In this document: positions 1 to 8,136 of the stretch, piece after piece
Position numbering within the stretch: the stretch's first letter is position 1
Layout: each line of letters opens with the position of its first letter
Source of the DNA: Bordetella sp. FB-8
GTDB lineage: Bacteria; Pseudomonadota; Gammaproteobacteria; Burkholderiales; Burkholderiaceae_B
Assembly (NCBI RefSeq): GCF_000382185.1
Contig: NZ_KB907784.1
Span: 3,240,633 to 3,304,632 of the forward strand
Direction: 5' to 3'
Length of the DNA stretch: 64,000 nucleotides
Notes under the pieces: generated by a model
What the model was told of the DNA's origin: nothing
What the model saw: only the letters and a program-made list of their open reading frames with translations
Database searches by the model: none
Program-made: the position numbers and the translations under genes

Positions 1-350
1 ACGAACCAGGAATAATCCAGGCCAATGGAAATTCCCATGATTTTGCACAATGGAATGTTGTGTCCGGTCATATGTCTCGCGCCCCCGCTTGAAGCAGAGA
101 AAACTGCTCAATCGGGAAATTAGGCGGAATCGTTCGAGCGGGCGTTGACGCAGATCAAGCGCTTGGCTGCGCCCCTCCTCCTGGGGGCGGCCATTTTGTC
201 CAACGTCGTCGTTGCGGCGTGCAGCAATAGCCGCAAGAAACCCACAGGTCAAGCCTTTGCGCGCTCGGGATCGGACTGTGACCGTCCTCCCCCACCCCAT
301 CTCGGCGACGCAACGCCGGGGATCGAACCCATCAAGCTGGACGATGCGGT
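1..350. other. Left edge, no convincing gene
   Basis: The first 350 bases hold no convincing gene. A frame opening with TTG at 145 runs to 489 and begins with a hydrophobic, signal-like stretch followed by VVVAAC, but it continues antisense through the 3' end of the OsmC-like gene, has no clear ribosome binding site and resembles no family I know. It may be a relic of a small secreted protein or chance. Confidence 0.4.
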
Positions 351-773
351 TCAGCTACGACGGCGCAACACTCCGTTCAACGCCGTGCCGGGCGCAACGG
401 TGTTGAACACCGTGCCATATTTCTTCACATTATCGTGCAACAAGTCCAGACGATGGTCGCTCTCGTCGGTATCGATCACGATTTCGTAGCGGATCGATTC
501 CATCCGAGGCGGCACGTCCTGCCGCACACCCTGCACATGAACCTGCACGCCCCGCAGCTTGAAATTCAGGATTGGAGTCACCCGTTCAATCCCCTTGATC
601 ATGCAGGCCGCCAACGCAGCCAGAAGCAACTCGGCCGGATTGAGTGCGTCCGTACGTCCAGACAGGTCAGTATCCAGGACGATGTCTGCGTTCTTGCAAT
701 GCGCACGGCTGCCGTGGCCATCAATACGGCGCGCAGTGACATCGAAGGTCATTCTGGTCGGTGTGTCGGACAT
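351..773 (-). CDS. OsmC family protein
   Basis: A 140-aa protein of the OsmC/Ohr superfamily, cytoplasmic enzymes that reduce organic hydroperoxides with paired cysteines, although many YhfA-like members have no proven substrate. The family core is visible: NPAELLLAALAACM around residues 46-59, the helix carrying the expected cysteine, then IKGIERVTPIL and an amphipathic strand region. Another cysteine sits near residue 26 (RAHCKN). Length matches the family (about 135-145 aa). It stands alone, 180 bp from arsH and on the same strand. The end VLRRRS is somewhat basic but plausible. Family assignment is firm; peroxidase activity is not shown by sequence alone. Confidence 0.82.
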   Translation of the reverse strand: MSDTPTRMTFDVTARRIDGHGSRAHCKNADIVLDTDLSGRTDALNPAELLLAALAACMIKGIERVTPILNFKLRGVQVHVQGVRQDVPPRMESIRYEIVIDTDESDHRLDLLHDNVKKYGTVFNTVAPGTALNGVLRRRS

Positions 774-955
774 CAGCGGCTCCCTGTGCGCAAACCGAAC
801 GTGCTCAACAGGGAACCGTAAAAGTTCGTGCTCGCTGCGAGATCAGCCACGCGCAGGCTGAAGTGGAATTCATGTGCTTGCGGGAACATCATAAAATCGG
901 ACATCAACCGGCCACCTGTATATGCGTTGCAATTCTCAAAATGGATGCAACGCAG

Positions 956-1678
956 TCAGATCGAACGCTGATTGACGCGCTGGGAGAGCTGCTCGGCGCT
1001 TTCCTTGCGCTCGCTGTAGCGATCGACCAAATAGGCGCCGATATCACGCGTGAGAAACGTGAACTTCATCAACTCCTCCATCACATCGACCAGGCGGTCA
1101 TAGTAGCTGGAGGGTTTCATACGCCCTGCTTCATCAAATTCCAGAAAAGCCTTGGGTACGGACGATTGGTTGGGGATCGTCAGCATGCGCATCCAACGGC
1201 CTAGCACGCGCATCTGGTTGACTGCATTGAAGGACTGTGAGCCGCCAGAAACCTCCATGACCGCCAGCGTCTTGCCTTGTGTGGGCCGTATGGCGCCGAT
1301 CGACAAGGGTATCCAGTCGATTTGCGCCTTCATGATGCCGGTCATGGCGCCGTGGCGTTCGGGCGAGGTCCACACCATACCTTCGGACCATTGCACCAGT
1401 TCACGCAGTTCCTGCACCTTGGGGTGCGTCTCTGGGGCATCATCTGGCAGTGGCAGGCCCGAGGGATCAAAAATTCGAGCCTCTCCCCCCATTGCCTCCA
1501 GAAGGAGCGCGGCCTCTTGGGTCAGCAGCCGGCTATAAGAGCGATTACGCACCGAACCGTAAAGAAGCAGGATCCGCGGCCGGTGTTCTGCCCGCCGTTC
1601 GGGCAACCAAAGCCGCACTGGATTGATAGCGCCAAAGATCGTATTGGCGATGTTGGGCAAGTCGATCCGGTTATGCAC
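956..1678 (-). CDS. arsH: ArsH-type NADPH-dependent FMN reductase
   Basis: A 240-aa flavodoxin-like protein of the ArsH family, FMN enzymes that in arsenic operons oxidise trivalent organoarsenicals and reduce quinones or metals with NADPH. The FMN phosphate loop [15 protein letters not shown] lies near residues 38-52, and the second flavin loop [20 protein letters not shown] near 102-121; both are ArsH hallmarks. Length is typical (about 230-245 aa). Its start overlaps by 8 nt the stop of a 66-aa ORF just upstream, so the two are probably co-transcribed. No arsR, arsB/acr3 or arsC is present in the window, which is unusual because arsH normally sits within such an operon. Confidence 0.92.
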   Translation of the reverse strand: MHNRIDLPNIANTIFGAINPVRLWLPERRAEHRPRILLLYGSVRNRSYSRLLTQEAALLLEAMGGEARIFDPSGLPLPDDAPETHPKVQELRELVQWSEGMVWTSPERHGAMTGIMKAQIDWIPLSIGAIRPTQGKTLAVMEVSGGSQSFNAVNQMRVLGRWMRMLTIPNQSSVPKAFLEFDEAGRMKPSSYYDRLVDVMEELMKFTFLTRDIGAYLVDRYSERKESAEQLSQRVNQRSI

Positions 1679-1871
1679 GACGACCGCCGCCGGTCACCAC
1701 GATTGGTCCGTTTTCCTTGGAGAACGCGCCCTGCTCAGACTTGGGCAGAATGTTGAGCACGGCCTGCCCTTTCGCTCCAGCGTGGCCAGCGAGCGGATAC
1801 ACCTCTTCCTGCTGGGTGGGCGCCGACCGACCGGGCGCGTAGAGAGCGGGAATGGCTTGAGCATCATTCAT
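1671..1871 (-). CDS. Small unknown ORF upstream of arsH
   Basis: A 66-aa frame with ATG start directly upstream of arsH and overlapping it by 8 nt. I do not recognise the product. It is polar, with no membrane segment and no cysteine, and has a glycine-rich end (VTGGGRR). The palindrome at 1875-1896 sits immediately before its start codon, so it is likely the first reading frame of the arsH transcript. It could be a genuine small protein, a leader peptide coupling translation to arsH, or the remains of a longer truncated arsenic gene. Coding status rests on position only. Confidence 0.45.
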   Translation of the reverse strand: MNDAQAIPALYAPGRSAPTQQEEVYPLAGHAGAKGQAVLNILPKSEQGAFSKENGPIVVTGGGRRA

Positions 1872-1874
1872 AAG

Positions 1875-1896
1875 TCAATGATACAACGTTCATTGA
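1875..1896. promoter_or_regulatory. Palindromic operator before the arsH transcript
   Basis: A perfect 7-bp inverted repeat, TCAATGA, 8-nt spacer, TCATTGA, lies 3 nt upstream of the small ORF preceding arsH in an AT-rich stretch. Size and position fit a dimeric winged-helix repressor of the ArsR type blocking the promoter. The link to ArsR is inferred from the neighbouring arsH; no regulator gene is nearby. Confidence 0.5.
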
Positions 1897-1987
1897 ATTA
1901 TAGAAATGGATTCCGATATCTCGCCATTTGACCTCCCGTGGATTTCATGAATAACTTGCAAAGTTTGTCTCTATTCAGAAATCAAGA

Positions 1988-2620
1988 ATGCCTCTTCATA
2001 CTTGGCTCGCCTTCGCTGGCGCGAGCATCATCCTGCTGTTGATACCTGGCCCGACCATACTACTGGTCATCGGGGATACGCTTGCCAATCGCGGGCGATC
2101 GGCCTGGAGCACGATCGCGGGCGTTGCCGCCGGGGACACGACTTCGATGTCGATTTCGCTTGCCGGCGCGGGCGCCCTGCTCGCGGCGTCGGCCGCGGCC
2201 TTCACCGTGCTCAAGCTCATCGGCGGAACGTATCTGGTCTATCTGGGGGCGAAGTCCATATTGAGCGCGCGGCGCCTGCGCGGCGATGCGGCGCAAGCCG
2301 CATTGGCGGTGCAGCGCAAATCCGCACGCCGGCGCTTCGTCTCGGCTTGGACTGTGACCGCGCTCAATCCCAAGAGCATCGTTTTTTTCGTGGCCTTCGT
2401 GCCGCAGTTCATCTCGGCGGATCGTGGCTTCGTATCCCAGTGCGCCATTCTGCTGCCGACCTTCGTCTTGTTGGCGTCCGCCAATGCGGCCCTGTACGCC
2501 CTGGCGGCCAGACGGCTTTCGAGCCGTCTGACCAGCGCGGCGGCGCAGCGGCGCTTTGGCTATACCGGTGGCGCAGTGCTGCTCGGCGCGGGAGCGGTCA
2601 CGCTCGGCATGCAGGCCTGA
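1988..2620 (+). CDS. LysE/RhtB family translocator
   Basis: A 210-aa inner-membrane exporter of the LysE/RhtB family, which expels amino acids or their derivatives. Several hydrophobic segments are visible: residues 4-25, about 40-62 (rich in A, S and G), 66-85, 112-135 and two more near the end. The family signature GPTILLVIGDTLANRGR at residues 21-37 is clear, as is ALNPKSIVFFVAFVPQFI around 123-140. Length is normal. It is divergent from arsH across an AT-rich gap and is followed within 4 nt by the beta-lactamase relic. The substrate cannot be read from sequence. Confidence 0.9.
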   Translation: MPLHTWLAFAGASIILLLIPGPTILLVIGDTLANRGRSAWSTIAGVAAGDTTSMSISLAGAGALLAASAAAFTVLKLIGGTYLVYLGAKSILSARRLRGDAAQAALAVQRKSARRRFVSAWTVTALNPKSIVFFVAFVPQFISADRGFVSQCAILLPTFVLLASANAALYALAARRLSSRLTSAAAQRRFGYTGGAVLLGAGAVTLGMQA

Positions 2621-2624
2621 GGGC

Positions 2625-3347
2625 ATGCCTGTGCGCGCGTTTTTTCCCGTTATCGCGGCAATTTTGATCGGCTTTGCGCACCAGACTCAGGCCAGGACGG
2701 TCTGCACCATCGCCGCGGACGCCGCGACGGGCAGGACGCTGCTCGAACAAGGCGATTGCGCGATGCGCGAGACGCCCGCCGCGACCGCCAAGATCGCGCT
2801 CGCCGTGATGAGCTACGACGCGGGTTTGCTCAAGAATCAACACGATCCTGTGCAGCCCTTCAAGCAGGGCTATGTGGATTGGGGCGGTGCGCCCTGGCGG
2901 CACCCCACCGAACCTGTGCGCTGGCTCAAGTACTCGGTCGTCTGGTACTCCCAGCAGATCACGCATGCGCTCGGCCCCAAGACGCTGCACGACTACGCGG
3001 TGAAATTCGGCTACGGCAAAGCGGATTTCTCCGGCGACCCGGGAAAGCACAACGGCCTGGATCGGGCATGGATCGCCTCGTCGCGCACGATTTCGCCGCA
3101 AGAACAGATCGCTTTTTTGTCCCGGCGGGTGAACCGGCGGCCGCCGGTCAGCGCGCATGCCATGGACATGACGCTGGATATCGTGGAAAAGCATACGATC
3201 CAGGACGGCTGGTTTAGGACGACAGGAAAATGCCCGGTGCCTGCGGCAGCCGCACCCGCGACGCCATGTATGCTGAACTGCCCGCGCTTTTGCGCGGCAT
3301 GTGACGCATGCGACGCGTATCCACTTCTTCACGAGACCAAGTCATGA
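2625..3347 (+). pseudogene. Class D (OXA-type) beta-lactamase, inactive relic
   Basis: The frame encodes about 240 aa with a signal peptide (MPVRAFFPVIAAILIGFAHQ) and clear class D sequence: YVDWGG, LKYSVVWYSQQITHALG, FGYGKADFSGDPGKHNG and DRAWI. In active enzymes the serine of P-A-S-T-F-K acylates the beta-lactam. Here that stretch is TPAATAKIAL, so the serine is alanine while the lysine remains. The YGN box reads YGK. The C-terminal KTG box and final strands are gone: after EKHTIQDGWF the frame runs into unrelated cysteine-rich sequence that ends at the next gene. I therefore read it as a decayed, truncated gene. Codon use is like its neighbours, so it looks like an old resident. Confidence 0.82.
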
Positions 3348-3976
3348 GCGAATTCTCCGCCGACATCTACACCGAACCTTCCGATCTCGATTTCGACACG
3401 CTGAAAAATCTCGGCCCGCTGTCGGGCATGGCCGGCATATGGGAGGGCACGCGTGGGCTGGACGTCAAGCCCAAGGTCGACGGCCCCAGAAAGCAGGCCT
3501 TCGTCGAACGCATCGAGCTGCAGCCCATCGACCCCCAGACCAACGGGCCACAACTCTTTTACGGCCTGCGCTATCACACGCATATGGTCAAGCCCGACCA
3601 GGTCAAGACCTATCACGATCAGGTCGGCTACTGGCTCTGGGAGCCGGCGACCGGCGCGATCATCCATACCTTGACCATCCCGCGCGGCCAGACCGCAATG
3701 GCGGGGGGCACCGCGACCGCGGATGCCAGGCAATTCGAACTTGTGGCCACGCGCGGCGCCGAAACCTTCGGCATCTGTTCGAATCCGTTTCTCGAACATG
3801 CTTTCAAAACCGTCGAGTTCCGCATCCATGTGACGATCAATCCGGACGGAACCTGGTCCTACGAGCAGGACACCGTGATGATGATACGCGGGCAGTCGGA
3901 GCCCTTTCATCACACCGACCGCAACACGCTCAGCAAGATCGCCGAGCCCACGCCGAATCCGATGGCGGCAAAATAA
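3344..3976 (+). CDS. Nitrobindin-like heme-binding beta-barrel protein
   Basis: A 210-aa protein of the FABP-like/nitrobindin group (formerly DUF1794), small cytoplasmic beta-barrels that bind heme or another hydrophobic ligand. The first family motif is LGPLSGMAGIWEGTRGLD at residues 23-40, containing the conserved G-x-W-x-G. FVERIELQPIDPQTNGPQLF and YHDQVGYWLWEPATG follow, with ISFRIPRG-type strand IIHTLTIPRGQTAMAGG further on. The ATG at 3344 is preferred over an in-frame start at 3308, which lies inside the preceding relic. The relic's stop overlaps this start by 4 nt. Family call is strong; physiological role is unknown. Confidence 0.85.
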   Translation: MSEFSADIYTEPSDLDFDTLKNLGPLSGMAGIWEGTRGLDVKPKVDGPRKQAFVERIELQPIDPQTNGPQLFYGLRYHTHMVKPDQVKTYHDQVGYWLWEPATGAIIHTLTIPRGQTAMAGGTATADARQFELVATRGAETFGICSNPFLEHAFKTVEFRIHVTINPDGTWSYEQDTVMMIRGQSEPFHHTDRNTLSKIAEPTPNPMAAK

Positions 3977-4140
3977 TCCTGCCTGCACCCGTTCTGCCGG
4001 ACGCGGCCGATGCTCACGGCGGCAGCCGGGATTGTCCTGTCGGCGCAGCGCGTATCCGCGCTGGCGCCGGGCCTATTCATGATTTCATAGTCGGCCTTTT
4101 GTAAGATAGGGCTGACAAATCCATTTCAGCGGACACTTTC

Positions 4141-5184
4141 ATGGCCGGCCACGACCACCATCATGCCCACGACGAACACGACCATCATGGCCATGAACAT
4201 CATGATCATGCCCACGATCACGGCCATGCCGGCCACGATCACCTGCACGGCGTGACGGACCAGTACCGCATAGGCTGGGCCTTTGTCGTCATTGCGGTGT
4301 TCATGGTGGTGGAGATCGCCGGAGGACTGATCTCCGGGTCGCTGGCACTGCTGGCCGATGCCGGCCACATGCTCAGCGATACGGCGGCGCTGGGTTTCAG
4401 CTGGATGGCGATCCAGTACGGTAAGCGGCCGGCCACCATGCGTCTGTCATACGGCTACAAGCGGCTCGAGGTTCTGGCCGCTTTCGTCAACGGCTGCGCC
4501 CTCTTCGCCATTGCGGCCTGGATCGTGATCGAGGCGATCAGCCGTTTCGCCGCGCCTGTGCCCGTGGTCGGCAAGACCATGCTTTTGGTCGCCTGCGCCG
4601 GACTGGCTGCCAATATCGTGGCTTTCATGGTGTTGCATGGCGGCAATCGGGAAAACCTCAATATGCGGGGTGCCTGGCTGCATGTGATGGGCGACATGTT
4701 GGGCTCGGTGGCCGCCATTGTGGCTGCGCTGGTCATTCTTTTTACTGGCTGGACGCCCATCGATCCCATTCTGTCCATCGTAGTGGCGGTCATCATCCTC
4801 AAGAGCGCCTGGGGCATCGTCAAGTCCTCGGCCCACATCCTGCTCGAGGGCACGCCGGTGGGTGTCAGCCTGGCCGACATCAAGACCGATCTCGAAGCCC
4901 ATGTGCCCGAGATCCGCGATGCCCATCACATCCATGCCTGGTCCATCACGGGCGAGCAGCACATGGTGACTTTGCATGTTCTGCCCGTCGCCGGCGTAGC
5001 GGCGCGTGATGCCGTCAGTGCCGTACAGCGCCGCCTGGCCGTGCGCTTTAGCATTGCGCATGCGACGGTGCAGGTCGAGGAAGACATCTGCCTTGACACG
5101 CCGGACCACGATGGCGCGGCTACCTGCTGCCTGGAACGCAGATCACCGGGCAGCCGACATTCCATTGCCGCTCCTAGGAATTAA
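4141..5184 (+). CDS. Cation diffusion facilitator family metal exporter
   Basis: A 347-aa CDF transporter that expels Zn2+, Co2+, Ni2+ or similar ions from the cytoplasm using the proton gradient. The N-terminal 40 residues are extremely rich in histidine and aspartate, a metal-collecting tail. Six membrane segments follow. The site residues are visible: LLADAGHMLSDTAAL in TM2 (H-x3-D) and LHVMGDMLGSVAA in TM5 (H-x3-D). A cytoplasmic dimerisation domain begins near residue 210 (SSAHILLEGTPVG), with HHIHAWSITGEQHMVTLHV. The last 40 residues are a basic, cysteine-containing extension. The His-rich tail fits a CzcD/ZitB/DmeF-type protein; metal specificity is not decidable. Confidence 0.92.
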   Translation: MAGHDHHHAHDEHDHHGHEHHDHAHDHGHAGHDHLHGVTDQYRIGWAFVVIAVFMVVEIAGGLISGSLALLADAGHMLSDTAALGFSWMAIQYGKRPATMRLSYGYKRLEVLAAFVNGCALFAIAAWIVIEAISRFAAPVPVVGKTMLLVACAGLAANIVAFMVLHGGNRENLNMRGAWLHVMGDMLGSVAAIVAALVILFTGWTPIDPILSIVVAVIILKSAWGIVKSSAHILLEGTPVGVSLADIKTDLEAHVPEIRDAHHIHAWSITGEQHMVTLHVLPVAGVAARDAVSAVQRRLAVRFSIAHATVQVEEDICLDTPDHDGAATCCLERRSPGSRHSIAAPRN

Positions 5185-5186
5185 CC

Positions 5187-5957
5187 TTGAACGCATCTCC
5201 CGATTCTTCCCTTCGGCCGCGGCCGCTGCGCCTGGCCGTCATCGTCCTGATTTCGCTGCTGTTCTTCTCCCTGTTCTATTCTCTTGGCGTCTGGCAGATC
5301 CATCGCCGCGCCTGGAAGCTGGACTTGATCGCCAAGGTGCACAGCCGGGTGCACCAGCCGGCCGTTCGGGCGCCACGGCGGCCACAGTGGCGCGCTGTAA
5401 ACGCGGCGGCCGACGAATATCTGCATGTGTACGCCAGCGGTACATTTTTGTACGATAAGCAAACCCTGGTGCAGGCCGTTACCGACTTCGGCAGCGGCTA
5501 TTGGGTGCTGACGCCGCTGCGGCGCGACGACGGCGAGCTGGTCATGGTCAATCGAGGATTCGTTCTGCCCGAATGGCGCAAGCAGGCAAGTCCCGAGCAA
5601 GCCTCGGGTCCGGTCAAGGTGGTCGGGCTGATGCGCATGGATGAACCCAAGGGCGCTTTCTTGCGCCACAACGAACCTGCCATTGACTTCTGGTATACCC
5701 GCGATCTGCAGGGTATAGCCGCCAAGCGCGGACTAGGGGCCGTGGCGCCCTATTTCATCGATATGCAAGGCGGCCCGGGTGTGCCGCCCGATCCCAAGAC
5801 GGTGCCGGTCCCGGGATTGACCCGGGTGCATTTTCCCAACAACCACTTGAGCTATTTACTTACCTGGTTCGCGCTGGCGGCGATGACCCTGGTGGGGGGG
5901 GGGCTGCTCTGGCGCGACGAATGGCGCCGGGGCAAACCTGCCCCGCTCAAGAAATAA
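5187..5957 (+). CDS. SURF1 family cytochrome oxidase assembly protein
   Basis: A 256-aa SURF1-like membrane protein. Family members assist assembly of heme-copper terminal oxidases. An N-terminal membrane helix (residues 15-36, ending SLGVWQIHRR with the family's G-x-W-Q) and a C-terminal helix (about 226-244) flank a periplasmic domain with YWVLTPLRRDDGELVMVNRGFV, the usual SURF1 core. The PYFID segment and HFPNNHLSYLLTWFALA near the end are also characteristic. Start is TTG at 5187, 3 nt after the CDF stop. SURF1 genes normally sit in cta or cyo oxidase clusters; no oxidase gene is present here. Its 3' end overlaps the convergent EAL gene by 11 nt. Confidence 0.88.
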   Translation: MNASPDSSLRPRPLRLAVIVLISLLFFSLFYSLGVWQIHRRAWKLDLIAKVHSRVHQPAVRAPRRPQWRAVNAAADEYLHVYASGTFLYDKQTLVQAVTDFGSGYWVLTPLRRDDGELVMVNRGFVLPEWRKQASPEQASGPVKVVGLMRMDEPKGAFLRHNEPAIDFWYTRDLQGIAAKRGLGAVAPYFIDMQGGPGVPPDPKTVPVPGLTRVHFPNNHLSYLLTWFALAAMTLVGGGLLWRDEWRRGKPAPLKK

Positions 5958-8043
5958 GGCTTTCCTCACGAAACAACTGCGCGATGAAGTGTCGCCGCGC
6001 GGCGCGGTAGCTGTCGCTGTGCAAGCCATGATTGCGCGCCGCCATGAAGAGCCGGCGCCGCTGCGAGCGCGCCGCCAGAAAAGGCAGCGGCGGCCCCAAT
6101 GACGGGTTCTGCGCCGAGACGGCGGGAATGTCGGCCGTATTTTCCAGCGTGAGATGTAGGCGTTCCTCCCATAGCAGCAAGCTGGCCAGCTTGGCCAGCT
6201 TGCTGCGCGGACGCTTGTGCAAAGGCAAGGCCAGCACAGTCGTCTTATCGAGCCACCCCATCATTTGCTCGGCCGGCAGCAACGGGCAGACTGCCCGACC
6301 CTGGACGGCATCGGCATCGAGTATGGCGACGGCCTCAAGCATGTCGACACTGTCCACGCCCTCGACTATGACCCTCTTGCCCAGGGTATGGCCCAGGCGG
6401 GTCAGGCGATGGATGAAGAACAGCACGCTGGTCGGATCCTTGTCGACCAGCCAAACAATGCTGTGATCGATCTTGATGGTGTCGAACGGCAACTGGCGCA
6501 GGCGGTCCAGGCTGCTGTGCCCTGCCCCGAGGTCGTCCGCGGTGATGTGGATTCCCATCTCCCTGATTTGCGTCAGGGTCTTGGCGGCGGCCGTATCCAG
6601 TCCGTCGGAGGATTCGGCCAGATCGAGAATGTGCAGCGTCAGCCGGTGCGCGGGACAGTCGTGCCGTGCCATGGCGGCGTGTATCTCGCGCAAGTAACGC
6701 GAATCGGCCAGCGCTTTGTAACGCAGATTGATACCCAGGCGGCGGTCGCCCAGCCCGGCACGCCGCCAGGACTCCCGGTCGACCATGGCCTGATTGATGC
6801 CCAGGCTATAGAGCGCGAAAAATTCGTCGGAGGACAGCAGCGGCTGAACCGTGGACGGGGGCAGTAGTTGATCGCCGTCCTGCAGATGGGCCAGGGCATA
6901 GATGCCCAGCGGTTTCCCCGTGGCCAGTTCGACCACCGGCTGGTAGTACATGCGCAATCCCTTGCCTTCCTGGATGAGTGCGGCCCAGCGCCGGCGCGCG
7001 TTGTACGACATGCCTGGAATCGGGCCGGACAGCGTGAGCAAGCGCGAGCAGGCGAACAGCAGCAGGGTTTGCAACTGTTCGACGAACGCTTTCTGGTCCG
7101 CCGAAATAAGGCCGCCGGGATATCTGCCATACAAGCACAGCACGGCAATGGGGATGTCGTCGGCACGGCAGAGCGGAATCGCGATGATCGAGCGGATGGC
7201 GGCGTGCCGGGCGAAAAACGGCTGCCAACGGCGCATGTGCGGATCGAGTTCGACATTCAGGCTGCATTCGGTGCGGGTGCTGTACCAGGCGCGGCCCATC
7301 GTGCCTAGCTCATGGGGGCCTTCGCCATAGGCGCCGGGCATCCTGTTCTGAGCGTCGATCTCGATCAGACATCGCCTGACCTCGGGTGTGCCGGCGATAT
7401 ATTCGTAATGAAAAATGCCCTGCTCGTCGGGTTTGACGAAGGAGCAACCGGCCAGGCTGTCGTGTCGGATCAGGATTTCGGCGGTCTGGGCGATCAGATC
7501 GGTATAGTTGCTAGTTTCCCACACCAGCCGGGTGATGTCCTGCAGCAGATTCTGCCGCAGGGTCTGTTTGCGCTGGTAGGCCTCAGCCTGCCAGGCCAGG
7601 GTGCGCATGAGGCGCTGGGTCACAATGGCCAATGCCTGGGCGTGCTCATGCGCATCGACACAGTGTCCGACAGCCAAGTACAGAATTTCCTGCCCCAGCA
7701 TCAGGTCCAGCTGCGGAAGGCCGAGCCGCGTGTACAAGTGTCCCAGGCGCAAGGCTTCATCGCGGTGACGCTCGGGCGTGAGATCGGGCGCGGCCAGTTC
7801 GAGCAGCGCACCGCTTCGGCAGGACTTGAATTGCTCCAGTTCCTGCCCGGACAGCATCTGCGGCAGGAGGTCGCGCAAAATCGCATCCTGCCCGGTACGT
7901 TGATGGAAAAACGCCGCAATATCCGCGGCGCGCGCCTGCATGGCTTGATGCAGCCGGGCCAATAGCGAAGCGCAGTCCGGACCGTAGAGTCGAACTGGAT
8001 CGTAGTGCTCGGAAGATGAACCATGGGCGTTCATGGAAAACAT
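5947..8043 (-). CDS. Sensor protein with GAF and degenerate EAL domain
   Basis: A 698-aa soluble protein. Residues about 20-150 form an all-helical sensor-like region reminiscent of globin-coupled sensors (RHRDEALRLGHLYTRLGLP at 92-110); this part is tentative. A GAF domain follows (about 170-335) and an EAL domain (about 358-600). EAL proteins hydrolyse cyclic di-GMP, but here the signature reads YAL at 382-384, so the metal-binding glutamate is missing. The second acidic strand reads LHILDL (470-475) instead of E-x-T-E. Still present are NLR (439), DDLGAGHS (503-510), KIDHS (524-528), EG (561-562) and Q581. It may therefore bind c-di-GMP or signal without cleaving it. The last 90 residues are basic and unassigned. 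Confidence 0.85.
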   Translation of the reverse strand: MFSMNAHGSSSEHYDPVRLYGPDCASLLARLHQAMQARAADIAAFFHQRTGQDAILRDLLPQMLSGQELEQFKSCRSGALLELAAPDLTPERHRDEALRLGHLYTRLGLPQLDLMLGQEILYLAVGHCVDAHEHAQALAIVTQRLMRTLAWQAEAYQRKQTLRQNLLQDITRLVWETSNYTDLIAQTAEILIRHDSLAGCSFVKPDEQGIFHYEYIAGTPEVRRCLIEIDAQNRMPGAYGEGPHELGTMGRAWYSTRTECSLNVELDPHMRRWQPFFARHAAIRSIIAIPLCRADDIPIAVLCLYGRYPGGLISADQKAFVEQLQTLLLFACSRLLTLSGPIPGMSYNARRRWAALIQEGKGLRMYYQPVVELATGKPLGIYALAHLQDGDQLLPPSTVQPLLSSDEFFALYSLGINQAMVDRESWRRAGLGDRRLGINLRYKALADSRYLREIHAAMARHDCPAHRLTLHILDLAESSDGLDTAAAKTLTQIREMGIHITADDLGAGHSSLDRLRQLPFDTIKIDHSIVWLVDKDPTSVLFFIHRLTRLGHTLGKRVIVEGVDSVDMLEAVAILDADAVQGRAVCPLLPAEQMMGWLDKTTVLALPLHKRPRSKLAKLASLLLWEERLHLTLENTADIPAVSAQNPSLGPPLPFLAARSQRRRLFMAARNHGLHSDSYRAARRHFIAQLFREESLIS

Positions 8044-8086
8044 GATACATAGAGCGTACGGCTCCTGGCCAACAAGCTATGGAAAC

Positions 8087-8102
8087 TTGGTAAATTAACC
8101 AA
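8087..8102. promoter_or_regulatory. Small inverted repeat between divergent genes
   Basis: TTGGT, six AT-rich bases, ACCAA lies between the EAL gene and the lipoprotein gene. It may be an operator for either. Five-base arms can arise by chance, so confidence is low. Confidence 0.25.
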
Positions 8103-8136
8103 CTTGCCGCAGTGCATCCCCCTATATCGAATCGAC

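Noticed and set aside
145..489. Plus-strand frame with hydrophobic start overlapping the OsmC-like gene
   Set aside because: TTG start, no ribosome site, no known family, and half its length is antisense to a real gene.
4144..4250. Histidine-codon repeat at the start of the CDF gene taken for a DNA repeat
   Set aside because: It is explained by the His/Asp-rich metal tail of the protein.
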